Shown piece by piece: positions 8,361 to 17,020 of a stretch of DNA of 64,000 bases. The position numbers and the translations under genes were made by a program. This stretch comes from Heteroscillospira sp050943935 (GTDB taxonomy: Bacteria; Bacillota; Clostridia; Oscillospirales; Oscillospiraceae): NCBI GenBank assembly GCA_050943935.1, contig JBMNQC010000001.1, positions 62,001 through 126,000 on the forward strand, read 5' to 3'. Within the stretch, counting starts at the first letter, position 1; each line of letters begins with the position of its first letter. The notes under the pieces were generated by a model that saw only the letters and a program-made list of their open reading frames with translations, did not search any database and was not told the origin of the DNA.

Positions 8361-9740
8361 TCAGGCGCTGTAAACAGCCTTGAAGGCCTTGTAGGTCATA
8401 TAGCAGTCCAGCTTGGCCACGGTCTCGCAGGGGGAGTGCATACTGAGCACAGGCACGCCTGCGTCTATGGTCTCTATATTGCGCTGGGCCATGTACATGG
8501 CCACGGTGCCGCCGCCGCCCTGGTCCACCTTGCCCAGCTCGCCCATCTGCCAGACGACCTTGTTCTCGTCCAGTATGGCGCGCAGGCGGCCAATCAGCTC
8601 TGCAGAGGCGTCGTTGGAGTCGTACTTGCCTCTTGAGCCGGTGTACTTCACCAGGCAGACGCCGTAGTTCATTTTGGCGCTGTTGCGCTTCTCGGACACC
8701 TCGGGGAAGTTGGGGTCAAAGCCGTTGCACACATCGGCGGAGATGCACAGGCTCTTTTCAAAGCAGTGGCGCAGCTTTACGCCCTGGCTGTCGCACAGGT
8801 CCTCGACAAAGCACTCAAAGGCCTCGCTCTTCATGCCGCTTATGCCCTCGGAGCCTATCTCCTCCTTGTCCGCCAGAATGCAGACGCAGGTACGGCGGGG
8901 CTTATCCATTTCTGCTATGGCCCGCAGCTCGGCGTAGGCGCACACACGGTCGTCGTGGCCGTAGCCGCCTATGAAGCTACGGTCCAGGCCCTGGTCGCGG
9001 GTCTCAACGGCGGGGGTAGCACATAGCTCCGCGGAGAGGAAATCCTCCTCAACTATTCCGTACTTCTCATGCAGCAGGCGCAGGAGCGCGGTCTTGACTC
9101 TGTCGCTGTCGCCGTCTGTGCCGGGGACGGAGCCTATGAGTATATTCAGGCTCTCGCCGGACACGGCCTCAGCCAGTATCTTCTTGCTCTGGTCGGAGGC
9201 AAGGTGGGGCAGCAGGTCGGTGATGATGAACTGGGGATCCTCCCTGTCCTGACCGATGCTTATCTCCACGGTGCCGCCGTTTTTGAGTGCCACGGTGCCG
9301 TGGAGCTCCAGGGGGCGGGAGGGCCACTGATACTTTCTAAGGCCGCCGTAGTAGTGGGTCTTGAAGAAGGCCATTTCGGTGTCCTCATACATGGGGTTCT
9401 GCTTAAGGTCCAGCCGGGGAGAATCCACATGGGCGGCGGCAATGACGCAGCCCTTGTCCATGGTCTCCTCGCCCATCACGGCCAGCAGCAGAGCCTTGCC
9501 GTGGACGCTGGAATAAACCTTGGTGCCGGGACGCAGCTCCATGCCCCGCTCAAAGGGGACGAAGCCGGCCTTTTCGGCCAGCTCTATTCCGGCCTTTACA
9601 GCCATGCGCTCGGTGCGCGCCCTGTCCAGAAAGCGCTTGTAATCCTCACAGTAGTCGTGTATGAGGGCCTTTTCGACCTCGTCTATACGGTCATAGCCGT
9701 TTTTGGGGCTGTAAAGCAGCTCCTCGCGTGAAATATCCAT
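8361..9740 (-). CDS. M18 family aminopeptidase
   Basis: The 459-aa protein matches the M18 (aspartyl aminopeptidase) family. The metal ligands are visible in order: AAHVDSP (about 97-103), GYGHDDR (about 258), KEEIGSEG (about 290), SADVCNG (about 334) and SMHSPCE (about 430). It removes N-terminal residues, often acidic ones, from peptides as a large dodecamer in the cytoplasm. The start at 9738-9740 shares one base with the stop of the upstream tsaC-coaE gene, with GGAGGAG inside that gene, so the two are co-translated. Confidence 0.93.
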   Translation of the reverse strand: MDISREELLYSPKNGYDRIDEVEKALIHDYCEDYKRFLDRARTERMAVKAGIELAEKAGFVPFERGMELRPGTKVYSSVHGKALLLAVMGEETMDKGCVIAAAHVDSPRLDLKQNPMYEDTEMAFFKTHYYGGLRKYQWPSRPLELHGTVALKNGGTVEISIGQDREDPQFIITDLLPHLASDQSKKILAEAVSGESLNILIGSVPGTDGDSDRVKTALLRLLHEKYGIVEEDFLSAELCATPAVETRDQGLDRSFIGGYGHDDRVCAYAELRAIAEMDKPRRTCVCILADKEEIGSEGISGMKSEAFECFVEDLCDSQGVKLRHCFEKSLCISADVCNGFDPNFPEVSEKRNSAKMNYGVCLVKYTGSRGKYDSNDASAELIGRLRAILDENKVVWQMGELGKVDQGGGGTVAMYMAQRNIETIDAGVPVLSMHSPCETVAKLDCYMTYKAFKAVYSA

Positions 9741-10957
9741 CAGTTATCTCCTCCTGTCAAAGATGTAAAAAGTGTAAGGCATTTTTGGCGGAACTCATCC
9801 ACCGTGCCGTCGTTTCGCAGGATATGGTCACAGTTTTCCTCAAACCATGAGTCGGGCTTCTGGGCGTCTATGCGGCTTTGGGCGTACTCACGGGAAATGC
9901 CCTCCCGCCTCATCAGGCGCTCTATGCGCACCTCCCTGGGTGCAGTAACGCCCACCACGTCGGTGCAGCTTTTCCCCATGCCGCTCTCTATGAGGGCTAT
10001 GGCGTCTATGGCGGCAAGGCGTCCGCCCTGCATCGCCCACTCGCCCAGACGGCGGGCAGTCTCCTCCCGGACATATTTGTGGGTAATTGCATTCAGCTCC
10101 ATGAGGGCCGTCACGTCGGCAAAGACTATTCTGCCCAGGGCCTTTCGGTCCAGCTTTCCATCGGCTATGACGCCGGGAAAGCGATTGCCCAGCTCCGAGA
10201 GCATCTGAGTACTGTTCTCCAGCAGCCCGTGGTACACGGCGTCGCAGTCTATGACGCAGCCGCCCAATTCGCGTATGGCGTCCAGGGCCGTGGTCTTGCC
10301 GCCGCCTGTGCCGCCGGTGATACCTATAACGGTCATGCTGTCCCGGAGGACGGAGGCTATCTCATCCTCGCCCAAAGCGCCCCGGCGCAGCACCCGGTAG
10401 GGGGTGCTGCTCATATCCAGTATAGTGCTCTCCACGCCCAGAGCGCATTCCCCGCCCTCCAGAACACCTGGGATTTTACCGTCAAAATAGGCCAGGACCT
10501 CCTTTGCGGACTTGGGGCTTGGTGCTCCGGAAGGGTTGGCGGAGGGGCCAGCCATTGGTCCGTCCAGCTCCCGGAGCAGTTCAAGGGTCAGGCTGTGGTC
10601 GGGGCAGCGTATGCCTATGGTGTCTCCCCCGGCGCGCACCACCTCGGGGATGAGCTCCGTGCGGGCGGGCAGAATGATTGTAAGAGGGCCGGGCAGAAAT
10701 TTTTCCGCCAGGGCGTAAGCCGCTGGTGGTATCTCCCGGCAGTAGCGTTTGGCCGCGTCAAAGTCATGGAGCATGAGGCTGAGGGGCTTCACCTCGGGGC
10801 GGCCCTTCAGCTCATAGACCTCACGGACGGCATCGGCGTCAAGGCCGCTGCAGCACAGGCCGTATACGGTCTCCGTGGGTACGGCCACAAGGCCGCCGGA
10901 GCGGATAAGCTCCGCCGCCTGCGGGATGTCCTCCAGGCCGAAAACCCGGGTATCCAT
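9740..10957 (-). CDS. tsaC-coaE: Fusion: threonylcarbamoyl-AMP synthase (TsaC/Sua5) plus dephospho-CoA kinase (CoaE)
   Basis: One 405-aa frame encodes two complete enzymes. Residues 1-205 form a YrdC/TsaC domain (VAVPTETVYGL, LKGRPEVKPLSLML, GPSANPSG, ESTILDM) that makes threonylcarbamoyl-AMP for tRNA t6A. Residues 209-400 form CoaE, starting VIGITGGTGGGKTT with the P-loop and continuing with DCDAVYHGLL and the AIDAIALIESG lid region. CoaE phosphorylates dephospho-CoA in the last step of CoA synthesis. No stop or frameshift separates the halves. The ATG at 10957 follows GGAGGAA just behind prfA. The linked reactions have no obvious metabolic connection. Confidence 0.9.
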   Translation of the reverse strand: MDTRVFGLEDIPQAAELIRSGGLVAVPTETVYGLCCSGLDADAVREVYELKGRPEVKPLSLMLHDFDAAKRYCREIPPAAYALAEKFLPGPLTIILPARTELIPEVVRAGGDTIGIRCPDHSLTLELLRELDGPMAGPSANPSGAPSPKSAKEVLAYFDGKIPGVLEGGECALGVESTILDMSSTPYRVLRRGALGEDEIASVLRDSMTVIGITGGTGGGKTTALDAIRELGGCVIDCDAVYHGLLENSTQMLSELGNRFPGVIADGKLDRKALGRIVFADVTALMELNAITHKYVREETARRLGEWAMQGGRLAAIDAIALIESGMGKSCTDVVGVTAPREVRIERLMRREGISREYAQSRIDAQKPDSWFEENCDHILRNDGTVDEFRQKCLTLFTSLTGGDN

Positions 10958-10960
10958 GGC

Positions 10961-12046
10961 TTATTCCTCCCCCTGGGCCCGGAGCTTTTCAGCCTGGTCG
11001 GCGGTGACCAGGGCGTCAACAAGCTCGTCCAGGTCGCCGTTTATGATGGTGTTGATGTTGAAGTTCTTAACATCGCCCTGGAGGCGGTGATCGGTGACCC
11101 GGTTCTGGGGGAAATTATAGGTGCGCACGCGCTCGCTGCGGTCGCCGGAGCCTATCTGGCTCTTGCGCTCGGCGGCGATGGCCGCGTTCTGTTTCTCCAT
11201 CTCGGCCTCGTAGAGCTTGGAGCGGAGTATCTTCATGGCTCTGTCCTTGTTCTTGTACTGGCTGCGCTCGTCCTGGCACTCAACCACGACGCCGGTGGGC
11301 AGATGGGTGATGCGTATGGCGCTCTCGGTCTTGTTGACGTGCTGACCGCCAGCGCCGGAGGCGCGGAAGGTGTCTATCTGCAGGTCGGCGGGGTTTATTT
11401 CAAACTCCACCTCCTCGGCCTCGGGGAGCACGGCCACGGTGGCGGCGCTGGTCTGGATACGGCCGGAGGACTCGGTGACGGGCACGCGCTGCACGCGGTG
11501 GCCGCCGGACTCGAACTTCAGGCGGGACCAGGCGCCCTCGCCCTCAATGATGAAGCTTATCTCCTTTATGCCGCCCAGCTCGGTTTCGTTGAGGTTCACC
11601 ACCTCTATCTTCCAGCCCCGGCGCTCGGCGTACATGGAGTACATACGGTACAGGTCTCCGGCGAACAGGGCGGCCTCCTCGCCGCCGGCGCCGCCGCGTA
11701 TCTCCATGACCACGTTGCGGCTGTCGTTGGGGTCGCGGGGCAGGAGCAGCAGCTTCAGCTCCTCCTCCAGCTTTTCGGAGTTTTCCTTGGCCTCTTCAAA
11801 CTCCTCCTGGGCGAACTCCTTCATCTCGGGGTCGCTCATCAGCTCTCTTGCGTCCTCCATATCGGCGCGGCACTTGGCGTAGCGGCGGTATGCCTCCACC
11901 AGGGGAGTGAGCTCCTTCTGCTCCCGGGCGAACTTCGCATAGGCGGCGGGGTCGGAATAGACCTCGGGTCTGGACATCTGATTTTCTATGTCAACGTATT
12001 TTTCCTCTATTTGTTTGAGTTTATCCAGCATTTGCATCAACCTCAC
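10961..12046 (-). CDS. prfA: Peptide chain release factor 1
   Basis: The 361-aa class I release factor is full length. The stop-codon recognition motif appears as PVT (PxT) within RVPVTESSGRIQTSA, at about residue 188, marking RF1 rather than RF2. The catalytic loop SGAGGQHVNKTESAIR (about 230-245) contains GGQ. It releases the peptide at UAA and UAG. It heads the prfA - tsaC-coaE - aminopeptidase group. A prfA-prmC-sua5 order is common in Firmicutes; here no prmC is present between them. Confidence 0.95.
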   Translation of the reverse strand: MRLMQMLDKLKQIEEKYVDIENQMSRPEVYSDPAAYAKFAREQKELTPLVEAYRRYAKCRADMEDARELMSDPEMKEFAQEEFEEAKENSEKLEEELKLLLLPRDPNDSRNVVMEIRGGAGGEEAALFAGDLYRMYSMYAERRGWKIEVVNLNETELGGIKEISFIIEGEGAWSRLKFESGGHRVQRVPVTESSGRIQTSAATVAVLPEAEEVEFEINPADLQIDTFRASGAGGQHVNKTESAIRITHLPTGVVVECQDERSQYKNKDRAMKILRSKLYEAEMEKQNAAIAAERKSQIGSGDRSERVRTYNFPQNRVTDHRLQGDVKNFNINTIINGDLDELVDALVTADQAEKLRAQGEE

Positions 12047-12133
12047 TTTTATTCAGACTAATGCTATCACAAATCCGCAAAAATGTAAATATGACAAAAG
12101 CGGAGGCTTTGTCGGGTGTTCGCAAAACAGTCA

Positions 12134-12170
12134 AAGGCCGGGTATCTGAAAGACAGACACCCGGCCTTTT
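12134..12170. terminator. Hairpin terminator
   Basis: AAAGGCCGGGT pairs with ACCCGGCCTTTT around a 13-base loop. It follows the 135-aa gene (- strand) and precedes the prfA promoter region. The T-run is better on the + strand. Confidence 0.6.
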
Positions 12171-12172
12171 CG

Positions 12173-12273
12173 AAGCTCCCTTGTGCAAAGGGAGCTGTCA
12201 GCCGACCGGCTGACTGAGGGATTGACAACCCCTCCGCCCCTGCGGGGCACCTCCCCTTACACAGGGGAGGCTT
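12173..12273 (-). repeat. Palindromic intergenic repeat, copy 2 (inverted)
   Basis: This is the reverse complement of the element at 7447-7546. It runs from GAAGCTCCCTTGTGCAAAGG to CACAGGGGAGGCTTT. The two copies differ by a few substitutions, mostly in the central stem, where paired positions change together (GCTTCGCTGA against GACCGGCTGA). Confidence 0.75.
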
Positions 12274-12287
12274 TGGTGCGGCGCAAA

Positions 12288-12695
12288 TCAGGTCAAATCG
12301 CCCAGGCGGGATTCAAAATCTTCTTTCACCCGGCTGAGGGCGGCCATGCTGCGGCCGTAGAACTCGCCCATATTGGCGCTGTCCAGCTGCAGGACTCCCT
12401 GAGCGTCCCTATAGGAATCCGTGAAGGAGAAGAATTTCTCCGGCTCGAAGTAGACCATGGTTATCTGGTCGAAAATGGCGTTGAAGTCGCTCATAAGCTC
12501 CGGGCGCAGAGTCGCGACTCCCTCCTCCATAAGGGTGACGGCATCAAAGATATGGGCGCGGTGATCCACCCCCTCTTTTTCCTCAAAGCCGAAGGAGTCT
12601 ATCATCTCGTCTATGAGTCCGCCCAGCACCCTTTTGAGATACAGCAGCTTTTCCCGCTCCTGAGGCGTCATTGCGGCTACAAGTTCTCTGTCCAT
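12288..12695 (-). CDS. Hypothetical protein, 135 aa
   Basis: The ATG at 12695 follows GGGAGGT. The protein is acidic and mainly helical, begins MDRELVAAMTPQEREKLLYL, and has no signal peptide, membrane segment or metal motif that I recognise. It is separated from the downstream prfA by a hairpin and a repeat, so it may be the last gene after the PII-like gene. The function is unknown. Confidence 0.7.
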   Translation of the reverse strand: MDRELVAAMTPQEREKLLYLKRVLGGLIDEMIDSFGFEEKEGVDHRAHIFDAVTLMEEGVATLRPELMSDFNAIFDQITMVYFEPEKFFSFTDSYRDAQGVLQLDSANMGEFYGRSMAALSRVKEDFESRLGDLT

Positions 12696-12754
12696 ACTGA
12701 CCTCCCGGCATCGTTTGGCTATATTATAGCCGCCTGAGGTGAAAATAGCAATAG

Positions 12755-13417
12755 TCAGACGTGGAGGCCCATTACATCGTCTATGGGCAGAGAGAAGCAG
12801 GTGGCCTCCCGCTCTGTCTCCCGGAGGACGGTGGAGCAGATGGCCTTCATTATCTTATCCTTCCCCGCTCTGGGGACGACCATCATAAGTATCTCCTTGT
12901 CCGGGCGCACGGTTACGCCGAACACGCGGCGCTCCGCGTCTGGGCTCATGTCGCGGCACTTGAGCACCGTGCCGCCCCGGGCGCCCGCCGCCTTGGCGGA
13001 GTCCATCACTATATCGGTAAGTCCCCCGTCCAGGACGGTGACTATCATTTCAAAGCTTTCCTGCATGGGCTCAGAGCTCCTTTCAGTATTTTCAAGTCCC
13101 GCACGCCGGGCCGTTCCGGAGTTTATGGACGACACCGGAACAGAAAAGGCGACGCCCGTGCCCCGTCCCATAAAGCCCAGCTCGTCTCCCAGGCGGGTGA
13201 AGGCCTCCGGCACGCATGGCGTGAGGGCAAGGCCCAGCACAACGTCCTTTTCCGGCTCGTCAAGGCCCAAATAGTCCATTATTTCAGAGTTGGCCGTGCC
13301 GTGGCCCAGGCCTATGTACTGAACGCACACGCCGCACTCGGCAAAAATCTGCGCGCACTTTTCTCCCACGCCGCGCTGAGTCACGGCCATGGCCAGAGAG
13401 ATAGGCGGTCTATTCAT
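12755..13417 (-). CDS. PII-like signalling protein linked to a DUF1538 permease
   Basis: This is a 220-aa protein whose C-terminal half (about 115-215: SFEMIVTVLDGGLTDIVMD, RRVFGVTVRPDKEILMMVV) fits the ferredoxin-like PII fold. The N-terminal half repeats a similar pattern (AMAVTQRGVGEKCAQIF). It overlaps the upstream DUF1538 membrane protein gene by eight bases, a pairing seen for PII-like proteins that regulate the transporter next to them. The effector and the transported substrate are unknown. It lacks the classical T-loop tyrosine motif of GlnB, so it is not a standard nitrogen PII. Confidence 0.75.
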   Translation of the reverse strand: MNRPPISLAMAVTQRGVGEKCAQIFAECGVCVQYIGLGHGTANSEIMDYLGLDEPEKDVVLGLALTPCVPEAFTRLGDELGFMGRGTGVAFSVPVSSINSGTARRAGLENTERSSEPMQESFEMIVTVLDGGLTDIVMDSAKAAGARGGTVLKCRDMSPDAERRVFGVTVRPDKEILMMVVPRAGKDKIMKAICSTVLRETEREATCFSLPIDDVMGLHV

Positions 13418-14945
13418 ACTCAGGCACCTCCAGGAAGAAATTCAGTATCACGATATCCGGCTCTTCCTCCGCAGCGGGGTGGTCCATTTGCACGGAGCCG
13501 GTCTTTATTCTGTACGCCAGGCCGATAAGCTGGATAATGACAAGAGGGGTCATTGCTACCATGGCCACTACGCCAAAGGCGTCGGTGAGCACGTTGCCCC
13601 CTACAGCCTCGCAGGCGCCTATGGCAAAGGGCAGCAGGAATGTGGCCGTCATTGGTCCGGAGGCAACGCCGCCGGAGTCGAAGGCTATGGCGGTGAACAG
13701 GGGCGGCACGAAAAAGCTCAGAGCCAGGGCTATGGCGTAGCCCGGGAGAATGAAGTACATTATGTTCAGTCCCGTGAGCACCCGTATCATGGCAAGGCCC
13801 AGGGAGATGGCCATACCCAGGGACAGGCCTGTCATCATAACGTGCTGGGATATGGCGCCGCCGGTGAGATCTTCAACCTGTTTATTGAGCACCACCACGG
13901 CGGGCTCGGCCTTTACGATAAAGTAGCCTATGAGCATGGCTATGGGCACTATCACCCATCCGGAGGGCAAAGCCGCCAGCTGGGCTCCCAGATAGCTGCC
14001 CACAGGCATAAAGCCCGCGTTCACTCCGGTGAGAAACAGGGTGAGGCCCAGGAAGGTATACACTAGTCCTATGGCTATGCGTATGAGGTGCCGTCTGCGC
14101 AGGCGCAGGAGCAGCAGCTGAAAAACGCCGAAGAAGGCCACTATGGGCGTTACTGCCCGGACCACCTCCAGAGCATAGTGTGGCAGCTGCACCTGAAAAT
14201 ACTGCCACAGGGAGCGGGTATCGCTGAAATCCGGTATCACGGAGGGGGTGTAGCCCGCACTCTCGGGATTGTAGATAAGTCCCAGGAGCATAACGGCCAG
14301 GATTGGGCCCACAGAGCACAGGGCTATGAGGCCGAAGTTTCCGCTGCCGTTTTTATCCCTGCCGCCTATGGAGCCAAGGCCCAGGCCGAGAGACATTATA
14401 AAAGGCACGGTTATTGGGCCTGTGGTTACGCCGCCGGAGTCAAAAGCCACGGCCACAAAATCTCCCGGCACAAAAAAGGACAGGAGAAACACCAGCGGAT
14501 ACAGCACCAGCAGTATTTTGCCCAGTTCCAGGCCCAGCAGGCTGCGCAGAAAAGCCAGCACAAGGAACACGCCCACGCCTCCGGCCACGGCCAGTATAAG
14601 GGTGAGGTTTGGCACGGAGGGCATCTGTCCGGCCAGCACCTGCAGGTCTGGCTCGGCGGCGGTTATCATCACACCGATAACAAAGCACAGGACGGCCACC
14701 AGCTTAAGTGAGCGGCATTTGGTGAGCTGCCAGCCCATCTTTTCGCCTATGGGCATCATGGCAAGCTCCGCTCCCAGATTAAAGAGTCCCATGCCAACCA
14801 CCAGCAGCACGGCTCCAAACAGAAACAGCACGAAGGGCGCCAGCGGCATGGGCGCTATGGTAACGCACAGCAGCAGCACTATGGCTGTTACCGGCAGCAC
14901 AGCGGTGAGAGATTCAATAATTTTGTCCCTGAGTTTTTGAGTCAT
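13410..14945 (-). CDS. DUF1538 membrane protein (putative transporter)
   Basis: This is a 511-aa polytopic membrane protein with two internal halves. Each half contains a FDSGGVxxGPxTxxF motif, at about residues 167-181 and 400-415, so the protein arose by duplication. The start is ATG at 14945 behind GGGGAGGA; a longer frame lacks a ribosome-binding site. DUF1538 proteins are uncharacterised permease-like proteins, often coupled to a PII-like gene as here. The substrate is unknown. Confidence 0.85.
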   Translation of the reverse strand: MTQKLRDKIIESLTAVLPVTAIVLLLCVTIAPMPLAPFVLFLFGAVLLVVGMGLFNLGAELAMMPIGEKMGWQLTKCRSLKLVAVLCFVIGVMITAAEPDLQVLAGQMPSVPNLTLILAVAGGVGVFLVLAFLRSLLGLELGKILLVLYPLVFLLSFFVPGDFVAVAFDSGGVTTGPITVPFIMSLGLGLGSIGGRDKNGSGNFGLIALCSVGPILAVMLLGLIYNPESAGYTPSVIPDFSDTRSLWQYFQVQLPHYALEVVRAVTPIVAFFGVFQLLLLRLRRRHLIRIAIGLVYTFLGLTLFLTGVNAGFMPVGSYLGAQLAALPSGWVIVPIAMLIGYFIVKAEPAVVVLNKQVEDLTGGAISQHVMMTGLSLGMAISLGLAMIRVLTGLNIMYFILPGYAIALALSFFVPPLFTAIAFDSGGVASGPMTATFLLPFAIGACEAVGGNVLTDAFGVVAMVAMTPLVIIQLIGLAYRIKTGSVQMDHPAAEEEPDIVILNFFLEVPEYE

Positions 14946-15035
14946 TAAAGTCCTCCCCTGTTTCAAAGATTATGTTTATATCATAACATTTTTTTGATAT
15001 CGCTTCAAATAAAAAGCCCGTTAAGATTGCAAAAA

Positions 15036-15086
15036 ATACAGGCTTGGGCAGGCGCAGTATATACACGCTCTCCCCCAAACCTGTAT
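15036..15086 (-). terminator. Terminator after the upp operon
   Basis: Arms at 15036-15048 and 15074-15086 pair over 13 positions with one mismatch. On the - strand the hairpin is followed by TTTTTT. It ends the tsa-upp-miniprotein transcript. Confidence 0.8.
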
Positions 15087-15090
15087 CTCT

Positions 15091-15231
15091 TTATTTATGT
15101 CTCTTATGCCAGAACAGCACGGCGAGTATGATTACCGCCGCAGCCAGCACGCAGAGCGGCAGAAATCCAAAACCGTCGGACACGAATATCTTCGTGGGTC
15201 CGTCGGCTCCGCCTATGATTCCAATGCTCAT
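15091..15231 (-). CDS. 46-aa membrane miniprotein with GADGPT motif
   Basis: The ATG at 15231 overlaps the upp stop codon as ATGA, and the frame runs 46 codons to a TAA just before the terminator. The product begins MSIGIIGGADGPTKIFV and continues into one hydrophobic helix (about 23-42) and a basic tail HKRHK. The SIGIIGGADGPT string resembles the re-entrant motif of the beta subunit of sodium-translocating decarboxylases, but the remaining subunit is absent. It could be a free-standing small membrane protein that kept only this motif. The overlap and the terminator support real translation. Confidence 0.65.
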   Translation of the reverse strand: MSIGIIGGADGPTKIFVSDGFGFLPLCVLAAAVIILAVLFWHKRHK

Positions 15232-15860
15232 TTCGTGCCGAAAATGCGGTCGCCCGCATCGCCAAGACCGGGCACGATGTAGCCGTGGTCGTTAAGGCGC
15301 TCGTCCATGCCGGCGACGTAGATGTCCACGTCGGGGTGGTCCTTCTGCATACGCTCAACACCCTCGGGAGCGCCGATGATGCACATGAGCTTGATGTGGC
15401 GGCAGCCGTACTTGTTCTTCAGGAAGCCCACGGCGGCGCTGGCGCTGCCTCCGGTGGCCAGCATGGGGTCTACGACTATGACGTCGCGCTCGGAGATATC
15501 CTGGGGCATTTTGCAGTAGTATTCAACAGGCTCAAGGGTGTTGGGGTCGCGGTAGAGGCCGATGTGGCCGACCTTTGCGTTGGGTACGAGGGTAAGCACG
15601 CCCTCCACCATGCCGAGACCGGCGCGGAGTATGGGCACAACGGCCAGCTTTTTGCCGGCCAGACGGCGGACCTTTGCGCGGGCTACGGGAGTCTGTATCT
15701 CCACCTCCTGGGTGGGCAGGTCGCGGGTGGCCTCATAGCACATCAGCATGGCGATCTCGGATATCATCTCGCGGAACTCCTTTACGCTGGTGTTCTCATC
15801 GCGGATGATGCTGAGCTTATGCTGGATAAGGGGATGGTCGAATACATGTACCTTGCTCAT
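15228..15860 (-). CDS. upp: Uracil phosphoribosyltransferase
   Basis: The 210-aa protein matches Upp over its whole length, from MSKVHVFDHPLIQHKLSIIR to the C-terminus GDAGDRIFGTK. The PRPP-binding loop DPMLATGGSA is at about residues 131-140. It salvages uracil to UMP in the cytoplasm. It lies 34 bases behind tsaB in the same direction and is translationally coupled to the miniprotein gene downstream. Confidence 0.96.
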   Translation of the reverse strand: MSKVHVFDHPLIQHKLSIIRDENTSVKEFREMISEIAMLMCYEATRDLPTQEVEIQTPVARAKVRRLAGKKLAVVPILRAGLGMVEGVLTLVPNAKVGHIGLYRDPNTLEPVEYYCKMPQDISERDVIVVDPMLATGGSASAAVGFLKNKYGCRHIKLMCIIGAPEGVERMQKDHPDVDIYVAGMDERLNDHGYIVPGLGDAGDRIFGTK

Positions 15861-15894
15861 ATTTATGCCTCCGTTATATCTATTAGATTTTTTC

Positions 15895-16593
15895 TTATTT
15901 CCTGTTCAGGCGCTCAAGGCGCTCCCGTTCGGCCTGAGAGAGGCGCAGATACACAGGCGCCAGCTCCCCGCCTGAAACGGTGTCCTCCATATTGGCGCTT
16001 GCGGCCACGCCCCAGGCGTTCTGGTATCGCACAGGCTCGGGAGCAAGGCGGCAGGATATGCCGGCGGCGTCAAAGCGCGCCTTGCACAGGGCCGCGCCGT
16101 CGCCCACCAAATAAGGCTCCCAGTCGTTGGAGGTTATCTCGCTTATGAGCTCCTCTATGGATATGGGCCTGTCCTCCGTGAGGCGGCGGGGCTTGCCGTC
16201 CGCTATCTCGAACAATGCATTATACACCTGATTTCGCCGCGCGTCCATAGCGCAGCACACTAAAGTTCCCTCTCCGGCAGAAATTGCCAGATTTGCCATA
16301 GCCTCCAGAGTGGACACGCCGCAGACGGGCTTCTCCAGCGCCCAGGCCAGGCCCTTTACGGTGGCGACGCCTATGCGTATACCGGTGAAGGAGCCGGGGC
16401 CCCGGCTCACCGCCAGCAGGTCTATATCGGAAAATTTTATATCCAGATTCTTCAGCATATCCTCAGCCATGGGCAGCAGGGTGCGGCTGTGGGTGAGGCC
16501 TGAGTTCTGATAGCTCTGTCCCAGCAGCACACCGTCCCTCACAAGGGCGGCGGAGGCGCTTTTTGCCGAGGATTCAAAGGCAAGCGTCAGCAT
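15895..16593 (-). CDS. tsaB: t6A biosynthesis protein TsaB
   Basis: The 232-aa protein belongs to the ASKHA-fold TsaB family: MLTLAFESSAKSASAALV at the start and SRGPGSFTGIRIGVATVKGLA at about residues 64-84. TsaB is the inactive paralogue of TsaD and forms the platform of the TsaB-TsaD-TsaE complex that transfers threonylcarbamoyl to A37 of ANN-decoding tRNAs. Its ATG overlaps the tsaE stop codon, as expected for proteins of one complex. Confidence 0.93.
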   Translation of the reverse strand: MLTLAFESSAKSASAALVRDGVLLGQSYQNSGLTHSRTLLPMAEDMLKNLDIKFSDIDLLAVSRGPGSFTGIRIGVATVKGLAWALEKPVCGVSTLEAMANLAISAGEGTLVCCAMDARRNQVYNALFEIADGKPRRLTEDRPISIEELISEITSNDWEPYLVGDGAALCKARFDAAGISCRLAPEPVRYQNAWGVAASANMEDTVSGGELAPVYLRLSQAERERLERLNRK

Positions 16594-17009
16594 TATTCTT
16601 CCCCCTCTATGGTGATTTTTCTCGCGGTGTCGGAGAGCTTGGCGATTGAAACCTTTATCTCCGTGCCGTCAAAGGCGTCGGAGACATTCTCGCTCCACTC
16701 CACCACGCAGACGCCCTCACGGGCCAGGTAATCCTCCCAGCCTATGTCGAACAGCTCGTCGGAGGAGCCCAGGCGGTACATATCGAAGTGAAAAAGCTCC
16801 CTGTCGCCCGCGTACTCGTTTACTATGGTGAAGGTAGGGCTGTTTACCCGGGCGGTGATGCCCATGCCCCGGGCCATGCCACGGACAAAGGCGGTCTTGC
16901 CCGCACCCAGGTCGCCGTACATGGCAATTACCGTGCCGTTCGGCACGCGGGAGCCCAGGGACGCTCCGGCCTGCTCGGTCTCAAGCTCCGATTTGGTGAT
17001 TATTTCCAT
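16593..17009 (-). CDS. tsaE: t6A biosynthesis ATPase TsaE
   Basis: This is a 138-aa P-loop protein with Walker A GDLGAGKTAF (about residues 32-41), SPTFTIVNEY (about 57-66) and FHFDMYRL (about 73-80), the classic TsaE series. It drives the TsaBD catalytic cycle by ATP hydrolysis. In-frame ATGs exist at 17009, 17015 and 17024. The one at 17009 has GAGGAG at the right spacing and is preferred. Confidence 0.93.
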   Translation of the reverse strand: MEIITKSELETEQAGASLGSRVPNGTVIAMYGDLGAGKTAFVRGMARGMGITARVNSPTFTIVNEYAGDRELFHFDMYRLGSSDELFDIGWEDYLAREGVCVVEWSENVSDAFDGTEIKVSIAKLSDTARKITIEGEE

Positions 17010-17020
17010 AACCATACTCC

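Noticed and set aside
9878..12061. Long + strand frame opposite tsaC-coaE and prfA
   Set aside because: Antisense shadow caused by high GC; no ribosome-binding site or motif.
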